Below are positions 8,805 through 21,239 of a stretch of DNA of 64,000 bases, piece after piece (within the stretch, counting starts at the first letter, position 1; every line of letters starts with the position of its first letter). The DNA is taken from NCBI GenBank assembly GCA_023512835.1, contig CM042088.1, positions 37,170,664 to 37,234,663 on the forward strand, in the 5' to 3' direction. Below the pieces are notes generated by a model. That model was not told the DNA's origin. It saw nothing but the letters and a program-made list of their open reading frames with translations, and made no database searches. The position numbers were made by a program, and so were the translations under genes. This stretch comes from Taxillus chinensis. Its lineage: Eukaryota > Streptophyta > Magnoliopsida > Santalales > Loranthaceae.

Positions 8805-11800
8805 TGTAAAGACTCGTATTTGGGTAGTTTTGAGAGATAGCCATTCTATGGGAATGCAACTATCCTGGACGGTAGTGTAGTCGTCGATGTGACCATTTTG
8901 GCTACACCTGTGCCCGATTCCGAGTTGGGGCCCCATTTGACCCGATTGTTGACTTTTCGGGGTTTATTAGTTGACTTTGCGTTTGGGCGGTCATTTGGGT
9001 GTAATAATATCTGCTTAGTGTTGTGCTCATCATTTCGAGCGTTTTGACCGTAATTTGACTCAATTTGGAGTTTGGGACCTTAGAGGTCAATTATTGACTA
9101 GGTCAATGATTGACTAGGTCGGTTATTGGTTAATGATTGCGAAATATAAATAGCAGAAAAAAAGAAGAAGCTTTCACTTTACGCTATCACGTTTATGCGT
9201 TGGAGAGAGAGAGAGAGAGAGAGAGAGTGGAGCTTGGTGCCTTGGCGATTTGGGGCGATTTGGGTTCGTGGAGCTCAAAGAATCACTCCAAGTAGGTGTT
9301 CTTGAACTTCTTATCTTGATTTTATCCTTGGTATGCACGAATTTGTCATGATTTATGAAATTAAGCATTACCCTAGGCTTTGGGGAAATCCAATTTTGGG
9401 TTAGATCTAATGGTTTAGCATAAGATCTGTGGTTAAGAACTGCTTTTATATTAGTTTTAATATGTGTTTTTGTGATTTGAGGCTATTTAATTGCATATTC
9501 CATGAGGGTTGAGAAGTCAACCATGAAAATCTGGATTTAGATCTAGATTTCTGGAAATATGAAATTTAGTGCGTGTTTCTGCTGTTATCTGTGCGATTTA
9601 GAGGTGTTCTGGACGCATTTTGAGGTAGATATCGTAGTCTGTTCCGTAGAATGCGTGTTTGTGCGCGTCTGGGGGTTGTTGGGTTGATTCCAGACGAAGA
9701 ATAGGAAAAAAACGACGATGAACAGTACCCTGGGCGAATTACTGGGTCGAAATAACGAAGATCCGAAGTTCTGGGTCGAAGGGTCGAAGATCCAGGGTCG
9801 TAGGGTCGTAGTTCGTAGACCCATAGTTCGTAGCTCGAAAGTTCGTAGTTCATAGACCCGTAGTTCGTAGCTCGAAGGTTCGTAGTTCGTAGGGTCGTAG
9901 TTCGTAGACCCGTAGTTCGAAGGTCGAAGTTCGTAGTCCGAAGGTCGAAGATCGAAGACCAGCTTCGAGTCTTCGAGGCACGCTATGCAGCTACGAGTCG
10001 CAGCTTCAGCTACGAGTCTCCGAGGCGTGCTGCAGTTCCGCGCTACGAGTCGCAGCTCTAATAGCGTAACTGGACACTAGACCGGACTATTTACATTATA
10101 ACCCATACTCAAAGTAGTATACTTAAGTTACAATGTAAATAACGAAATACCCCCCATTTGGATTCAAAGAAAAATACTAGAAAAATTAATTCTACTCTTT
10201 CAAAATGTGAAAATTGAGATTTAATGTAAAATCTCGAAAAAATCTAGTTTTTCGTAGAGGTGAATTTTTGGAAAGTGGGGTTAAACATCTCAGAAAAATC
10301 CCCAAAAATCAGATTATCTTATTTATGATATGGAGACTCAATGCCGGGACTTTTTATTTCAAGAAAACAACTCCTATGGGTATCTCCTTCCTTAGTCAAG
10401 GAATAAGGATCGACTTGTAAAGACCGGCTACGAGTCTAAATGGAGTGTTGTACATTTTAAGACCATATTGGTGTTGGTATGTTGGTTGTGGATTTGGGAC
10501 ATGGGTTCCATGACTTGTTGGGTTCTCACCGTGGTGCATCGATAGTCTTTATGTGGTTGACGTGGTAGGCATATGCGTGACTCGTATAAATTGTGTCTAT
10601 AGGTTTTGTAGCAAGTGCCTGGTCAAGTAATAAAATGGAGTATTAAGACTCAGGTTGTTGAACCCACAGGGAGGTAGCTAATGTTGTTAAACAATGAGCA
10701 ATAAGCTAACAAGTTGATTTTATGTCTGGACAATTGATTTTTGTTGTGCAAATAGTTTGAACGAAAAGTGATTCAATCGGAATGTTGGCAAGTTGTTGGT
10801 ATAGAAATTTAGGTGATTAAGGATCTAGGGTCACCATGTTTACCACCCAATCGATTGTAAATGACCTGGTTATGGCTCTTGTTCTTGATTTATGTTCTAG
10901 TTCATGTTCATGTTGATTATCTCCTACCTATCTTACATTTGGTCCATGCTAAGATAGATTTAAGGCTTTTATTCCATTTGGTCCATGTGAATAAAAGTGA
11001 TCAAGGTAGATAAACAATCTAATAGTTGCAGACTTGGTCTATCATACAATATTAAATCTAATTCACTAGTGTTCCACCATAGACAAGGGCTACGATTACC
11101 TAATTATGCATAAACTAGGCATTTCCATTCAAGCAAATGAATTAAACAAAAACTGAATTTTATTCTATTAAACAACCATAACCAAACCGAATACAATTTA
11201 TTGGGGGCTACATTGCTCCCTTAGACCGACAAAACTACTCCATAATCATGACAAAAGCAATAACAATTACAAGAAAGAACATGATTACAAGACCAGGACA
11301 ATAAAGGAAGACCCCAAGATGAACCAGGACTCCCGCCTCCAAAGACTCCGGCGTCACTTGCCCAAAATCACTCCTTGCCAAGGACAATCCGATCTTTTAG
11401 CAATGGCTATAGCTCTTTTTCAGAACTCAGATCGGATTCTCTCCCTCAAGATGCTTTACAATGCCTCCAAAGACCCCTATTTATAGGATTTGGTGGGCCA
11501 AATTAGGGTTACAAAAGGTGTGCCCTAATTATAAATGTGGTCATGACCAAAACGACGTCGTTTTGGTCCTTTAGAGGAAAATTTGATTAAAACAAAATTG
11601 ACCTCAGTTCTTTAGAGGAAAATGATTAAAACAACAAAACATATTATTTGGAGCTCAAAAAATGCCTACGCGCGAGAATGCACGTGAGAAGACCCTTTTC
11701 ACGTGCGGCTCCAATTCGACTCAAATTTGCTCCAAAGCTTCCTCTTGAGTTGTAGAAGGCATCTAGGCAATAAAATCCTTGCACGTGAGAATGCACGTGA

Positions 11801-12726
11801 GAAAGCCTTTTCACGTGCACCTTGATTTTGCCTTCATTTTGCTTCCATCTTCTTCCTATAGCTTCCTCTTGAGTGTATGGAGTGATCTAGCCAAGGTGTG
11901 TGGGAAAAGGTTGCTCCAAAACCTGCCAAAACACTCAAAAAGTACCACTATACACCAAACAGGGTCTTCCTAGGGGTTAGAGCAAATATGTGTAAAATAT
12001 CATGCAAATAGGTACAAAACATACTCTAAAACACCCTAAATAAGGCCTAGGATAACGGTATAAATACACGTTATCAATGTGCCGATGGCAGGCCTGTGTG
12101 GCGACTGTGGCCGGGCATATTGCGCTGTGGACAGGCTAAGGCCTAAGTGAGTCGTTGAGCTCGTGGAGCTAGGGCTGAGTGCCCTGAGCTGGGATCCCGT
12201 GGAGGATCGTGGACAGGCTGTCCTGTGTGGGCAGGCTGGGTCCTGATGTTTGTTTGCAGGCTGAGTCCTAATGATTGTGCACACTACACAGTGCACGAGT
12301 ACACAGAGCATGTAGCATAGACTTGTATGTTTGCATGATGTGGAGTATTAGGGTCACCTACTGAGCTTGTCGCTCACTCCTACTTGTTATTTCCCCTTTT
12401 CAGGTGTGACCCGAGACTAATGGAGGACTTTCTTCAAGGAGGACGTGCCCACTACTCTGATGTATGAGTACCGTATTTTGTATTGTATTATGTGCGGTAT
12501 CCCGGACATGGGTCCATGGACAATTGTATTTGCATACTGTTTATGATGATATATGGGAAAGTACAGGATTACCCTATATGTATGACTGTACAGGGTTGCA
12601 TACTTGAGACAGCACCCGCGGTGTAGTCTCCATTGGTGTTAGTCACCAACCCCTTGACCTTTTGGGTGCGGGCAAGGGAAAGTCATGTTCCTAGTTCCGG
12701 GTTCCCTGGAATTTGGGGGCGTGACA
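8805..12726 (+). repeat. 3' LTR of the Tekay element (interrupted)
   Basis: It begins TGTAAAGACTCG immediately after the polypurine tract and ends GGGCGTGACA. TATA is at 9145-9153, the GA tract at about 9203-9227, the minisatellite at 9753-9975 and the inverted repeat at 10089-10150. A solo LTR of another family interrupts it at 10578-12076; without that it is about 2.42 kb. Confidence 0.88.
10578..12076. mobile_element. Nested solo LTR, unassigned family
   Basis: This 1499-bp segment is absent from the 5' LTR, where CATATGCG joins directly to CCGATGG. It begins TGACTCG and ends GTTATCA, so it has TG...CA termini on both readings. It is flanked by ATGCG (10573-10577) and ATGTG (12077-12081), a 5-bp target duplication with one mismatch. 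No PBS, PPT or coding domain is inside, so it is a solo LTR. On the minus strand it starts TGATAACGTGTATTTATACC. The short ORF at 11779-11973 is not convincing. Confidence 0.8.
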
Positions 12727-12940
12727 TTATCGAACACAAGCAGTGTTGTGATTGTCTTTATATATATATTATTTAATGTTGCCATTAATGCTAGTGTCCT
12801 CGAGGAGTACTGTATGTAAATTGCATCACGTTTCCCTTCTTTGGTTTGAATAAAAAATTATATGCATAACGACTTTATTTGCGTATAAACAATATATAAC
12901 TGGAACATTTATTAAATAAAGAGACCATAGACAACGTAAG
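12727..12940. other. Flanking DNA without recognisable genes
   Basis: This is AT-rich sequence between the end of the Tekay 3' LTR and the start of family X copy A. Only a short TATA run is visible; no open frame or repeat was recognised. Confidence 0.5.
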
Positions 12941-13152
12941 CCAATGAGTGCGTGCGAAAAACGAAAAATAACCGAACAAAGAACGAGTTGATATACCGAT
13001 GGTAATAATTTAAATTAGTTGTAAGATTTTTATTTGCATATAAATTTAACTTTAAAATAATAAATTAGAAGCAATTTAATATTAATTTTATAGATCAGTT
13101 TAATTTTTTGTTTTCAAAAATAACACCAAATGTTTAATATTTAGGTCCTAAG

Positions 13153-14374
13153 TGTCACGGGGTCAGATTTCCTGTGCCTCTCAACCCATTGCGGCACTTA
13201 GCTTCTCTATCCACGGTCCACTAAGTTTAGCCTTTGAGGGTTGAAGCGCACGTAGACTGGTTTCACCCTGTCACTGGGCTCATCAGGAGAACGGCTCCAG
13301 TTCCCGACCAGTTTGTGTAAGGATGGCCAAATCCCTTCTTCAACGTCAAGTCCTCGACTAGCGGCGTGCTCCCCGCATTCAACCGGGTCGGCACATCTGA
13401 ACTCCGAAGGGGTTCCATCCGTTTTCCTCCACGAACTGCCTGGAACCTTCCGCTGCGCACCATCTACGCTTTCAACCAACCCCTCTCTTTTACGTAGCAT
13501 GAATACATTCCTGAATCGTGCCACTGAGAAACGTCCCGCCAGCACCACGCTGCTCGGATCATGACATTCTCCTCCACCCAATCCTCGTAACGTCCTCGTT
13601 GCGCTTGTCGACATCGCTTCCCCGCAGGCGATGGCATCGTTACCTCGACGCCCTCCCACTCGCCCAATGTCAACAGCTTGGACATCGCTTCCCCGCAGTT
13701 GTAACACCTTTACCAAGATGCTCGCCCACTCGCCCAATGTCCAAAGGATAGGAGGCTTCCAAGATCGTTCCGACGCGCTCCTTCGTACTCCCTTGCCCAG
13801 CTCTGTATCACACTCTAGGATACTCCAGCTCTATGGATGCAAGGCGTGCAAGACACTATCGGTCGACTCACTTCTGTGAGCTCCCACCTTGGGATCACAC
13901 TGCTCGCGAGAGTGCTCGGCGAGTCTTCAGGATACGGGCCGGTTCGGCTCTGATACCACTTATCACGGGGTCAGATTTCCTGCGCCTCTCAACCCATTGC
14001 GGCACTTAGCTTCTCTATCCACAGTCCGCTAAGTTTAGCCTTTGAGGGTTGAAGCGCACGTAGACTGGTTTCGCCCTGCCACTGGGCTCATCAGGAGAAC
14101 GGCTTCAGTTCCCGACCAGTTTGTGTAAGGATGGCCAAATTCCTTCTTCAACGTCAAGTCCTCGGCTAGCGGCGTGCTCCCCGCATTCAACCGGGTCGGC
14201 ACGTTTGAACTCCGAAGGGGCTCCATCCGTTTTCCTCCACGAATTGCTTGGAACCTTCCACTGCGCACCATCTACGCTTTCAACCAACCCCTCTTTTTTA
14301 CGTAGCACGAATACATTCCTGAATCGTGCCACTGAGAAACGTCCCACCAGCACCACGCTGCTCGGGTCGTGACA
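13153..14374 (-). mobile_element. TRIM (miniature LTR retrotransposon)
   Basis: Two 414-bp direct repeats (13153-13566 and 13961-14374) flank 394 bases. The ends are TGTCACGGGG and CGTGACA. Read on the minus strand, AGTGGTATCAGAGCC (13946-13960) follows the upstream LTR and is an initiator-Met PBS, and GGGTGGAGGAGAA precedes the downstream LTR as a PPT. So the element has every cis signal of an LTR retrotransposon in 1.22 kb but no gag or pol. TAAG flanks both sides. The paralogous site near 42270 (GGTCCTAAGTCACAT) is empty, which confirms the boundaries. A 176-codon minus-strand frame (13207-13737) crosses LTR and interior but matches nothing I recognise. Confidence 0.88.
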
Positions 14375-15360
14375 TAAGTCACATATAAAAAAAGTTAATA
14401 ATATTAATAGTTATTATTTATATGATGATGATGTATCAAATTGGATCAAAGTATTAATTAATTTAAGTCAATTAAGATTAATAAGGTTATTAATATCGCA
14501 GATTAGATAGGTGGTCTTCCACAATAGGGGTGTAAAAAGGACCGGTCCGTCATGAAGTGGGCCTAAATGGACTAGCCCATTTTATATGGACCAGCAATGG
14601 ACTGGCCCGGTTCAGTCTGCACTAGTCCGAACCGTGTTGCATGTCTACTATCACCTATATACACATTACAAAGCAGGATCAACAAAATTCCATAAATAGA
14701 AAGAATAATTTGACAGTGTTATGTATGTAAATCAGAATTTGATAAAAGGCAGTGTCATCTATATAAATCAGAAAAAGACAATGCTAGTTCATTGTTAATA
14801 CTTTTGTAGATATGCAAAATTTGAAATGCTAGACATAAACAGAATGCAGATTTTTTTTATATAAGTAGAGACAAACACAGAATTTGAAACACTATATACA
14901 CTAAATTTGACAAGGGCAGTGTTATCTATATAAATCAAAAATTGACAATGCTAGTTCATTGTTATTTGTTAATACACTTGTGAAATGAATATGAATATGC
15001 AGAATTTAAAATGCTAAACACAGATATACAAAATGTCAATTTTTTTAATAAGCAGAGGCAGAATGCAGAATGCATAATTTAGAATTTGAAACACAGACAG
15101 ATCATACAAGTCAAACAATGCAAAATTTGAAACACATATAGAAGTCACAAAATGCAAAATTTGAAACACTATATACAGACAGAAAGCAGAAATTGATAGC
15201 CTATCACATATGCAGAATTTAAAACACAAACAAAATGCAGAATTTGAGAAAAATAAGACTAATTGTAAATCAACTACAAATTTATTTAAGGACAAAGCAC
15301 GAATTCAACCAAAAAGATACCTATAGTCGACAGTATGGCAACAACTTCTTCTCAGATCCA

Positions 15361-18300
15361 TTAAGGGGAGCACTCAATGACTTCATCTTCTTCGATATTA
15401 ATATTATTTGAACATTTGACTGACTCATTTTTTTTATCAATTTCATCATCGTCCCAACCTACAAACAAAGTTATAATTTATGAATAGTAATTGAATAAAA
15501 TTGCAATAGACTTTATAATTACAAAAATAACTTCTTTGATTTAAAAACATTACCACTAGGAGTGAAACCATAAAGCCAACTACATGTGCAAATAAGAGAT
15601 TGAACATTTTTATGTAGTAGACGACTCCTATACTTGTTCAACACACGTCCTCCAATACTAAAAGCTGATTCAGAAGCAACTGTAGTGTCACGCCCCCGAA
15701 TTCCAGGGAACCCGGAACCGGGTACATGACTTCCCCTTGCCCGCACCCGAAAGGTCAAGGGGTTGGTGACTAGCACCAATAGAGACTACACCGCGGGTGC
15801 TGTCTCAAATATGCAACCCCGTACGCTTATACATCAAGGGTAATCCTGTACTTTCCCATACATTATCATGCATACAATAAGTCAAACAGTCATACAGACA
15901 TCACATCACAAACAGTATGCAAATACAACTGTCCACAGACCCATATCCGGGATACAAACATAATACAATACACAATACAGAATACAGTATTGTATCATAC
16001 ATCAGAGTAGTGGGCGTCCTCCTGGAAGAAAGTCCTCCACTAGTCTCGGGTCACACCTGAAAAGGGTAAACAACAAGTAGGGGTGAGCGACAAGCTCAGT
16101 AAGTGACCCCAACACTCTACATCATGCAGACATACAAGTCTATACTACATGCTCTGTGTACTCGTGCACTGTGTAGTGTGCACAATCATCAGGACTCAGC
16201 CTGCAAACAAACATCAGGACCTAGCCTGCCCACACAGGACAACTTGTCCACGATCCTCAACAGGATCCCAGCTCAGGGCACTCAGCCCTACCACAGCGCT
16301 ATATGCCCGGACACAGTCGCCACACCGGCCTGCCATCGGCGCATATGCCTGCCACGGCACAGTGCAATATGCCCGGCCACAGTCACCACACAGGCCTGCC
16401 ATTGGCGCATATGCTTGCCCCGTCAACCACATCGCACCATCGGTGCATCACGGTGAGAACCCAAACAAGTCACGGAGTCCATGCCCCAATACCTCACACC
16501 AACACACTAACATGAGTATGGCATGTCATTCTCAACATTTCCTTTAAAACTGTAGCCAGTCTTCACAAGTAAATCCTCAATCCTTGATTTATGAAGGAAG
16601 TACCCATAGCAGCTATTTTCTTGAAATCAAAAGTCCCGGCATTGGGTTCTCATATCATAAATAAGATAATCTGATTTTTGGGGATTTTTCTGAGATGTCT
16701 AACCCCACTTTCCAAAAATTCACCACTACGAACTTTTGGGTTTTCCGAGATTTTACACTAAAATCCAATTTTCACATTTTAAAAGAGTGGGAATTAATTT
16801 TTCTAGTATTTTTCTTTGAATCCAAATGGGGGGTATTTCATTATTTACATTGTAACTTCAGTATAATACTTAAATGTGGAGAGACATAAAGGTTTACAAT
16901 GTAAATGGTTCAGTGCAGTGCAGTTGCACTGCTGCGGATCACTGCTGCGGATTGATGTTGTGGAATGGATGCTGCGGAGCGAAGCTATGGATCACTGCTG
17001 CTGATCCGGACTAACTACTCCGGACTACTAATCCGGACTAACTGCTCCGGACTACTGCTCTGGACTACTGATCCGGACTAACTACTCCGGATTACTGATC
17101 CGGACTAATTGCTCCGGACTAACGAAGCTGCTGAGTCCACAGATGCTGTCTACGAACTTCGACACTGCAATTCGCCCAGGTTACTGTTCATCATCGTTTT
17201 TGGCCAAATTTTCATCTGGAATCAACCCAGCAACCCCCCAGGCACTCACAAACACGCGTTTTACTAAACAGAGTACCAAATTACGTACTCAAACTGATAT
17301 AAATCAGTTCTTAACCACAGATTTTATGCTAAATCATCAGATCTAACCCCAAAATCGGGTTTCCCCCAGAACTTAGGGTTCATACTCAAATTCATAAATC
17401 ATGATAAATTCACGCATATTCCAAGACAGAATCGAGATAGGAGGTTCAAGGACACCTACCTGGAAGATTATTTGCGATCCACGAGCTCCAATCGCCCCAA
17501 AATCGCCAAAAGGAGTTCTTCACTTTCCCTTTCTCTCTCTCTTGCTCAAACACGCATGCACCAAGCAAAAATTAAAGGGATAATGTAGTTTCTTAATTAT
17601 TTATACTGCTGCCAATAATTGGCCTCCCAACAATAATTGATCTCCCGAACGCAATAATTGACCTCCCGAGGTCACGAACTCCAAATTGAGCCCAATTACT
17701 GTCAAAATGCTCGAAATGACGAGCACAACACTAAACAGATATTATTACACCCAAAAGACCACCCAAACGCAAAGTCAACCAATAAACCCCAAAAAGTCAA
17801 CAATCGGGTCAAATGGGGCCCCGACTCGGAATCGGGCCCAAGTACAGTCAAAATGCTCACATCGACGACTACACTACCGTCCAGATAGTTACATTCCCAT
17901 AGAATGACTATCTCTCAAAACTACCCAAATACGAGTCTTTACATGTAGTTATAGGAATGCTTAACAAGTCAGAAGCCATATTGGCCAAGATTAGAAATCT
18001 AATACTATGATCCCTCCACCATTTCAAGATATCCAAATCTTTATTAGCAACATAATCAAGCTTTGGCAAATCCAAATATTGTTCCGATTGAGACTTGGAT
18101 ATTAAATCAACATCATCCTCATCTTCTATCAAATTCATCCACATCTGTTCATACATTGAATGAATACAAAAAATCAAGAATGAATAAATAAAAAATCAAT
18201 AATTGTAAGATATGAAAATTTACACTTATCTACATACATTTGAAATAGAACCCGTTGGAATTAATGAGGAGGAAGCTTGACTTTGTAGTTGATGATGTGA

Positions 18301-19885
18301 AGATATAATAATATCACTCTTGGCATATTCTTCATAAAGCATGAAAAGCTTATTCTTCACCACATTTAACCTCTCTTGAGCAATATTAAGATGAATCCTT
18401 GAATAGCATCGTTTTAACATTGTGAATTTTACTCGTGGGTCAAGAATGACTACCATTGCAAGAAGAACATTGTATTCACTCTAATACTTATCAAATTTGT
18501 TCTTCATATGATAAGTCATTATCTTTAACATTTCATCTTGTCCATACAAATGATTCAAAAGAAGTAACTCAATTTGCCAAACTTGATTGAAATATAAGTT
18601 GGCAGTTGGATAACTTGAACCGGATATCAAATTCGTCATCTCATAAAATGGCATCAAAAATTCACATATTTTCTCCCCTCTTATCCACTCATCATTTGAT
18701 GGACAATACTTAGAATTGCTATCATTTAAAGCAAACATAGCAAATACTCATTTGTATTTTAAAACACATTGAAGCATTAAATAAGTAGAGTTCCATCGAA
18801 TAGGCATATCTAAAATCAAATATGCGCATGTTCCAATATCACACCTTTGCACATATTCTTCAAAGATTTTCATTCTAGCCTTTGATGCCTTCACATACTT
18901 AATGCTTTCTCTAATTTTTTCATTACAAGCAGAAATCACTTTCAATCCATCTTGAATAATCAAATTTAGTATATGAGCACAACATCTAACATGAAAAAAA
19001 TCACCATCACAAAGTAAACCATATCGCAAAACTGAGTTGATCTCTTACATTGGCTTGCATGTTATCATTAGATGAGGCATTGTCTAAAGTAATAGAAAAA
19101 ATCTTCTTGCTTATCCCCCAATCATTTACAATTTCCATTACCTTCTTAGCTATTTGAAAACCCGAATATGGAGGTGGCATATCACAAAATACAATAATCT
19201 TACTAGTTAATTTCCAATCAACATCAACAAAATGTGCAGTCAAGCAAAGATATCCCTCATTAGTACAAACTATCCATAAGTAAGAAGTAAGACATATTCT
19301 TCCATGAATTGCAGTCAAGCATTGTTTTAATTTTCTTTTGCTTTCATCATAAATCTTCCAAACATCTGATGCAATAGTAATTCAAGAAATGAACTTTACA
19401 TCAGGGTTTAAATACTTTCACACCTTTCTAACACCATCATACTCAACCTATGCAAATGGAAGATCATGCTTTATAACAGATTTTGCTACTAATTTCCGAA
19501 AAATCTGTTAATCTAATTTTTTACTTCTCAATTTTCCTTGTTGATCAATGAAGATATGAGGAATACTTGTTTGTTTCAAAGCTATTAGCCCCTTACATTT
19601 TCCCATATGACACGTAAGCGTTGAAGTACCATATTTAGTACCACCATGGCTTTCCATCATTGCATATTCCCAAGTCCTCAAAATAAACTCATACATCTGA
19701 AGTTTGCTTCTTAGATTTCTTGGCTTCACTTTCAACCATTTCTTTTTATGTGCAGGTTCAATTTCAGATTCATTTGTGCTTTAATCAAGTCTCCGTTTAT
19801 CACGAGAAGACTATTCCATTCCATTACCAATTCCTAAGTCTAACTCCTCCAAATCAACATCATGCAAACTATGTTCCAAAGCCAT
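15361..19885 (-). pseudogene. hAT transposase (RICESLEEPER-like), split and degenerate
   Basis: The start is the ATG at 19885, then an acidic N-terminus and a decayed BED zinc finger (GTSTLTCHMGKC near 19625; the first cysteine pair is lost). The RNase H-like core has RICLTSYLW near 19290 (tyrosine where hAT enzymes have the first catalytic Asp), FSITLDNASSND (second Asp), FFHVRCCAHILNLI and RWNSTYLML. The C-terminus has LDPRVK, MASDLLSIPITT, then the solo LTR, then [12 protein letters not shown], the hAT dimerisation motif with catalytic Glu. A 95-bp intron (15459-15553, GT-AG) precedes a last exon ending at 15361. Several stops and frameshifts (for example at 18481 and in the BED region) make it inactive. 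The family normally cuts and pastes DNA in the nucleus. Confidence 0.88.
15686..17943 (-). mobile_element. Tekay-type solo LTR inside the hAT transposase
   Basis: It reads TGTCACGCCCCCGAATTCC to CGAGTCTTTACA, the reverse complement of a Tekay LTR. It is flanked by perfect TGTAG duplications (15681-15685 and 17944-17948). It interrupts the transposase between the codons of ...IPITT and VASES... . There is no PBS, PPT or internal sequence, so it arose by LTR-LTR recombination. TATA is near 17595-17606 on the minus strand. It carries its own minisatellite of CTCCGGACTA units (17005-17125) and a 66-bp tandem duplication (units at 16301 and 16367). Confidence 0.95.
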
Positions 19886-20362
19886 GTTAAAGCAGACTGT
19901 TCAAAAATCATGAGTTACAAATTACAAATTATAATGGACTGCAAAAAAAATCATAAGCAGAACATATGAAATGAATTCACCAAAAAAGCAATATATTACA
20001 TTATTAATCTATTTCATGTATATAGAATGAAATCACCGCCAAAATAGCATCTCAATTTCATAGATATAGAATCAAACAACATTTTAATTTCACCAAAAAT
20101 AGTATCTTAATTTTACCAAAAACAACATCTCAATTTCACCAAATACAGCATCTCAATTTCACAGATATAGAATAAAATAGCATCTCCATTTCATCAAAAC
20201 ATCATATCAATTTCATGTATATAAAATGGAACAACATCTAAATTTCACATATTTAAATATATTAATCATTAATATTTTATCAACAAAATTTATTGAGTAT
20301 TGGACGATCTGAGGGAGGGAGAGAAGACGCAAACCAAATGCAGATAGCAACGATTTCATCGA

Positions 20363-20640
20363 GATCTCGCTGTGGCTAGGCCTGGGCGAGTCGAGGAGAC
20401 AGCGAACGGCAGTAGGCTGGACTGGATGAGACGGCGACGATCGGTAGGCTGGGCGTCATGGTCTTGACCGCAAAGATCGTCTTCGTTGATGACTCGATCT
20501 CGTTGTGACTGGGCGAGCCGGCTAGATGGCGGACGACAGTAAACTGGATCGGATGAGATGACGATGATGATCGGTACACTGGGTGTTGCGGTCTCAACAG
20601 CAATGACCGTCTTTGTCGGTAGGCTGTGGTTGCATGGCTG
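20363..20640. repeat. 133-bp tandem repeat in the hAT 5' region
   Basis: Two diverged units start GATCTCGCTGTGGCTAGG (20363) and GATCTCGTTGTGACTGGG (20496). Each contains GACGAT and GATCGGTA segments. It is GC-richer than its surroundings. It lies between the transposase start and the 3' terminal repeat and may be the promoter/5' UTR of the transposase. The minus-strand open frame at 20356-20739 just follows the repeat and has no recognisable domain. Confidence 0.6.
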
Positions 20641-21239
20641 GGAAGGGAGTGGGACTTGGGGACAGGCACAAGGAGAGACCATTGAGACACTAATACTAGA
20701 GGTAGAGAGACAGAGAGTCAGAGACGGGCCAGATGGCAATTGCTAAAATTCAATAATGCATTGTGTTTTGTAGAGGCATTATATACTAGGGTTTAGGGTT
20801 ATGACTTATGAGTTTATGACTTACGCTACGCGAGGCGGGCCACAAGGGAACAGACCAATGGACCAACCAAATATGCTGAAATGCATTATGCAGTAAAAAG
20901 TCCGCGGACCGGTCCGTGTCCGCATGGTTTGGTCCATGCGGATCTTGGTCCATGCAGACCGGTCTGTTTCGGCCCACAAGCTATATAGACTTCAAATATG
21001 CTGGTCTAGTCCGGTCCACCCAGTCCATGGACCGGTCTGCGGACCAGTGGTCCGTTTTACACCCTTATTTCACAAGCATTAAGTCCTTTTCTTTTCGGTT
21101 TTTTTTTTAAATCTGACCGACATTACTTAGACTGGCAGAAGGAAGTTTAATGGACAAAACGCGACCTTGCCCTTACTCACTGTCGATACTTACACGACAC
21201 ACTTCACCATTCCCAATGTCACAACAATTCCAACGTATG

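Larger units (their letters stand above)
982..12726 (+). mobile_element. Tekay/Del-like Ty3/gypsy retrotransposon, decayed
   Basis: This is a long plant gypsy element with 2.3-2.4 kb LTRs (net of a nested insertion), an initiator-Met tRNA primer site, gag, protease, RT, RNase H, integrase, a chromodomain-like C-terminus and a polypurine tract. The gag-protease-RT-RNaseH-integrase order is that of Ty3/gypsy, and the chromodomain plus very long LTRs point to the Tekay/Del clade of chromoviruses. The coding region has many stops and several frameshifts, so it makes no functional polyprotein. The 5' LTR is truncated at its start, so the left target duplication is lost; the right flank begins TTATC. 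Confidence 0.9.
14525..21067 (-). mobile_element. hAT transposon with nested solo LTR
   Basis: Terminal inverted repeats TAGGGGTGTAAAA (14525-14537) and TTTTACACCCTTA (21055-21067) match at 12 of 13 positions. They are flanked by TTCCACAA (14517-14524) and TTTCACAA (21068-21075), an 8-bp duplication with one mismatch, as expected for hAT. Family X copies near 42415 and 48335 are empty at this spot. GGACCGGTCC-type palindromes cluster within 100-200 bases of both ends, like hAT subterminal transposase sites. Minus the 2.26-kb solo LTR inside, the element is about 4.28 kb. It encodes one degenerate transposase on the minus strand. Confidence 0.92.

Noticed and set aside
11779..11973. 64-codon ORF in the nested solo LTR
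   Set aside because: It begins with repeats of CACGTGAGAATG-like words, has no domain, and lies in a non-coding LTR.
13207..13737. 176-codon minus-strand ORF in the TRIM
   Set aside because: It runs from the LTR into the interior, has no recognisable domain, and long chance frames are expected in this GC-rich stretch. TRIMs normally do not code.
20356..20739. 127-codon minus-strand ORF in the hAT
   Set aside because: It reads a 133-bp tandem repeat upstream of the transposase start and has no known domain.
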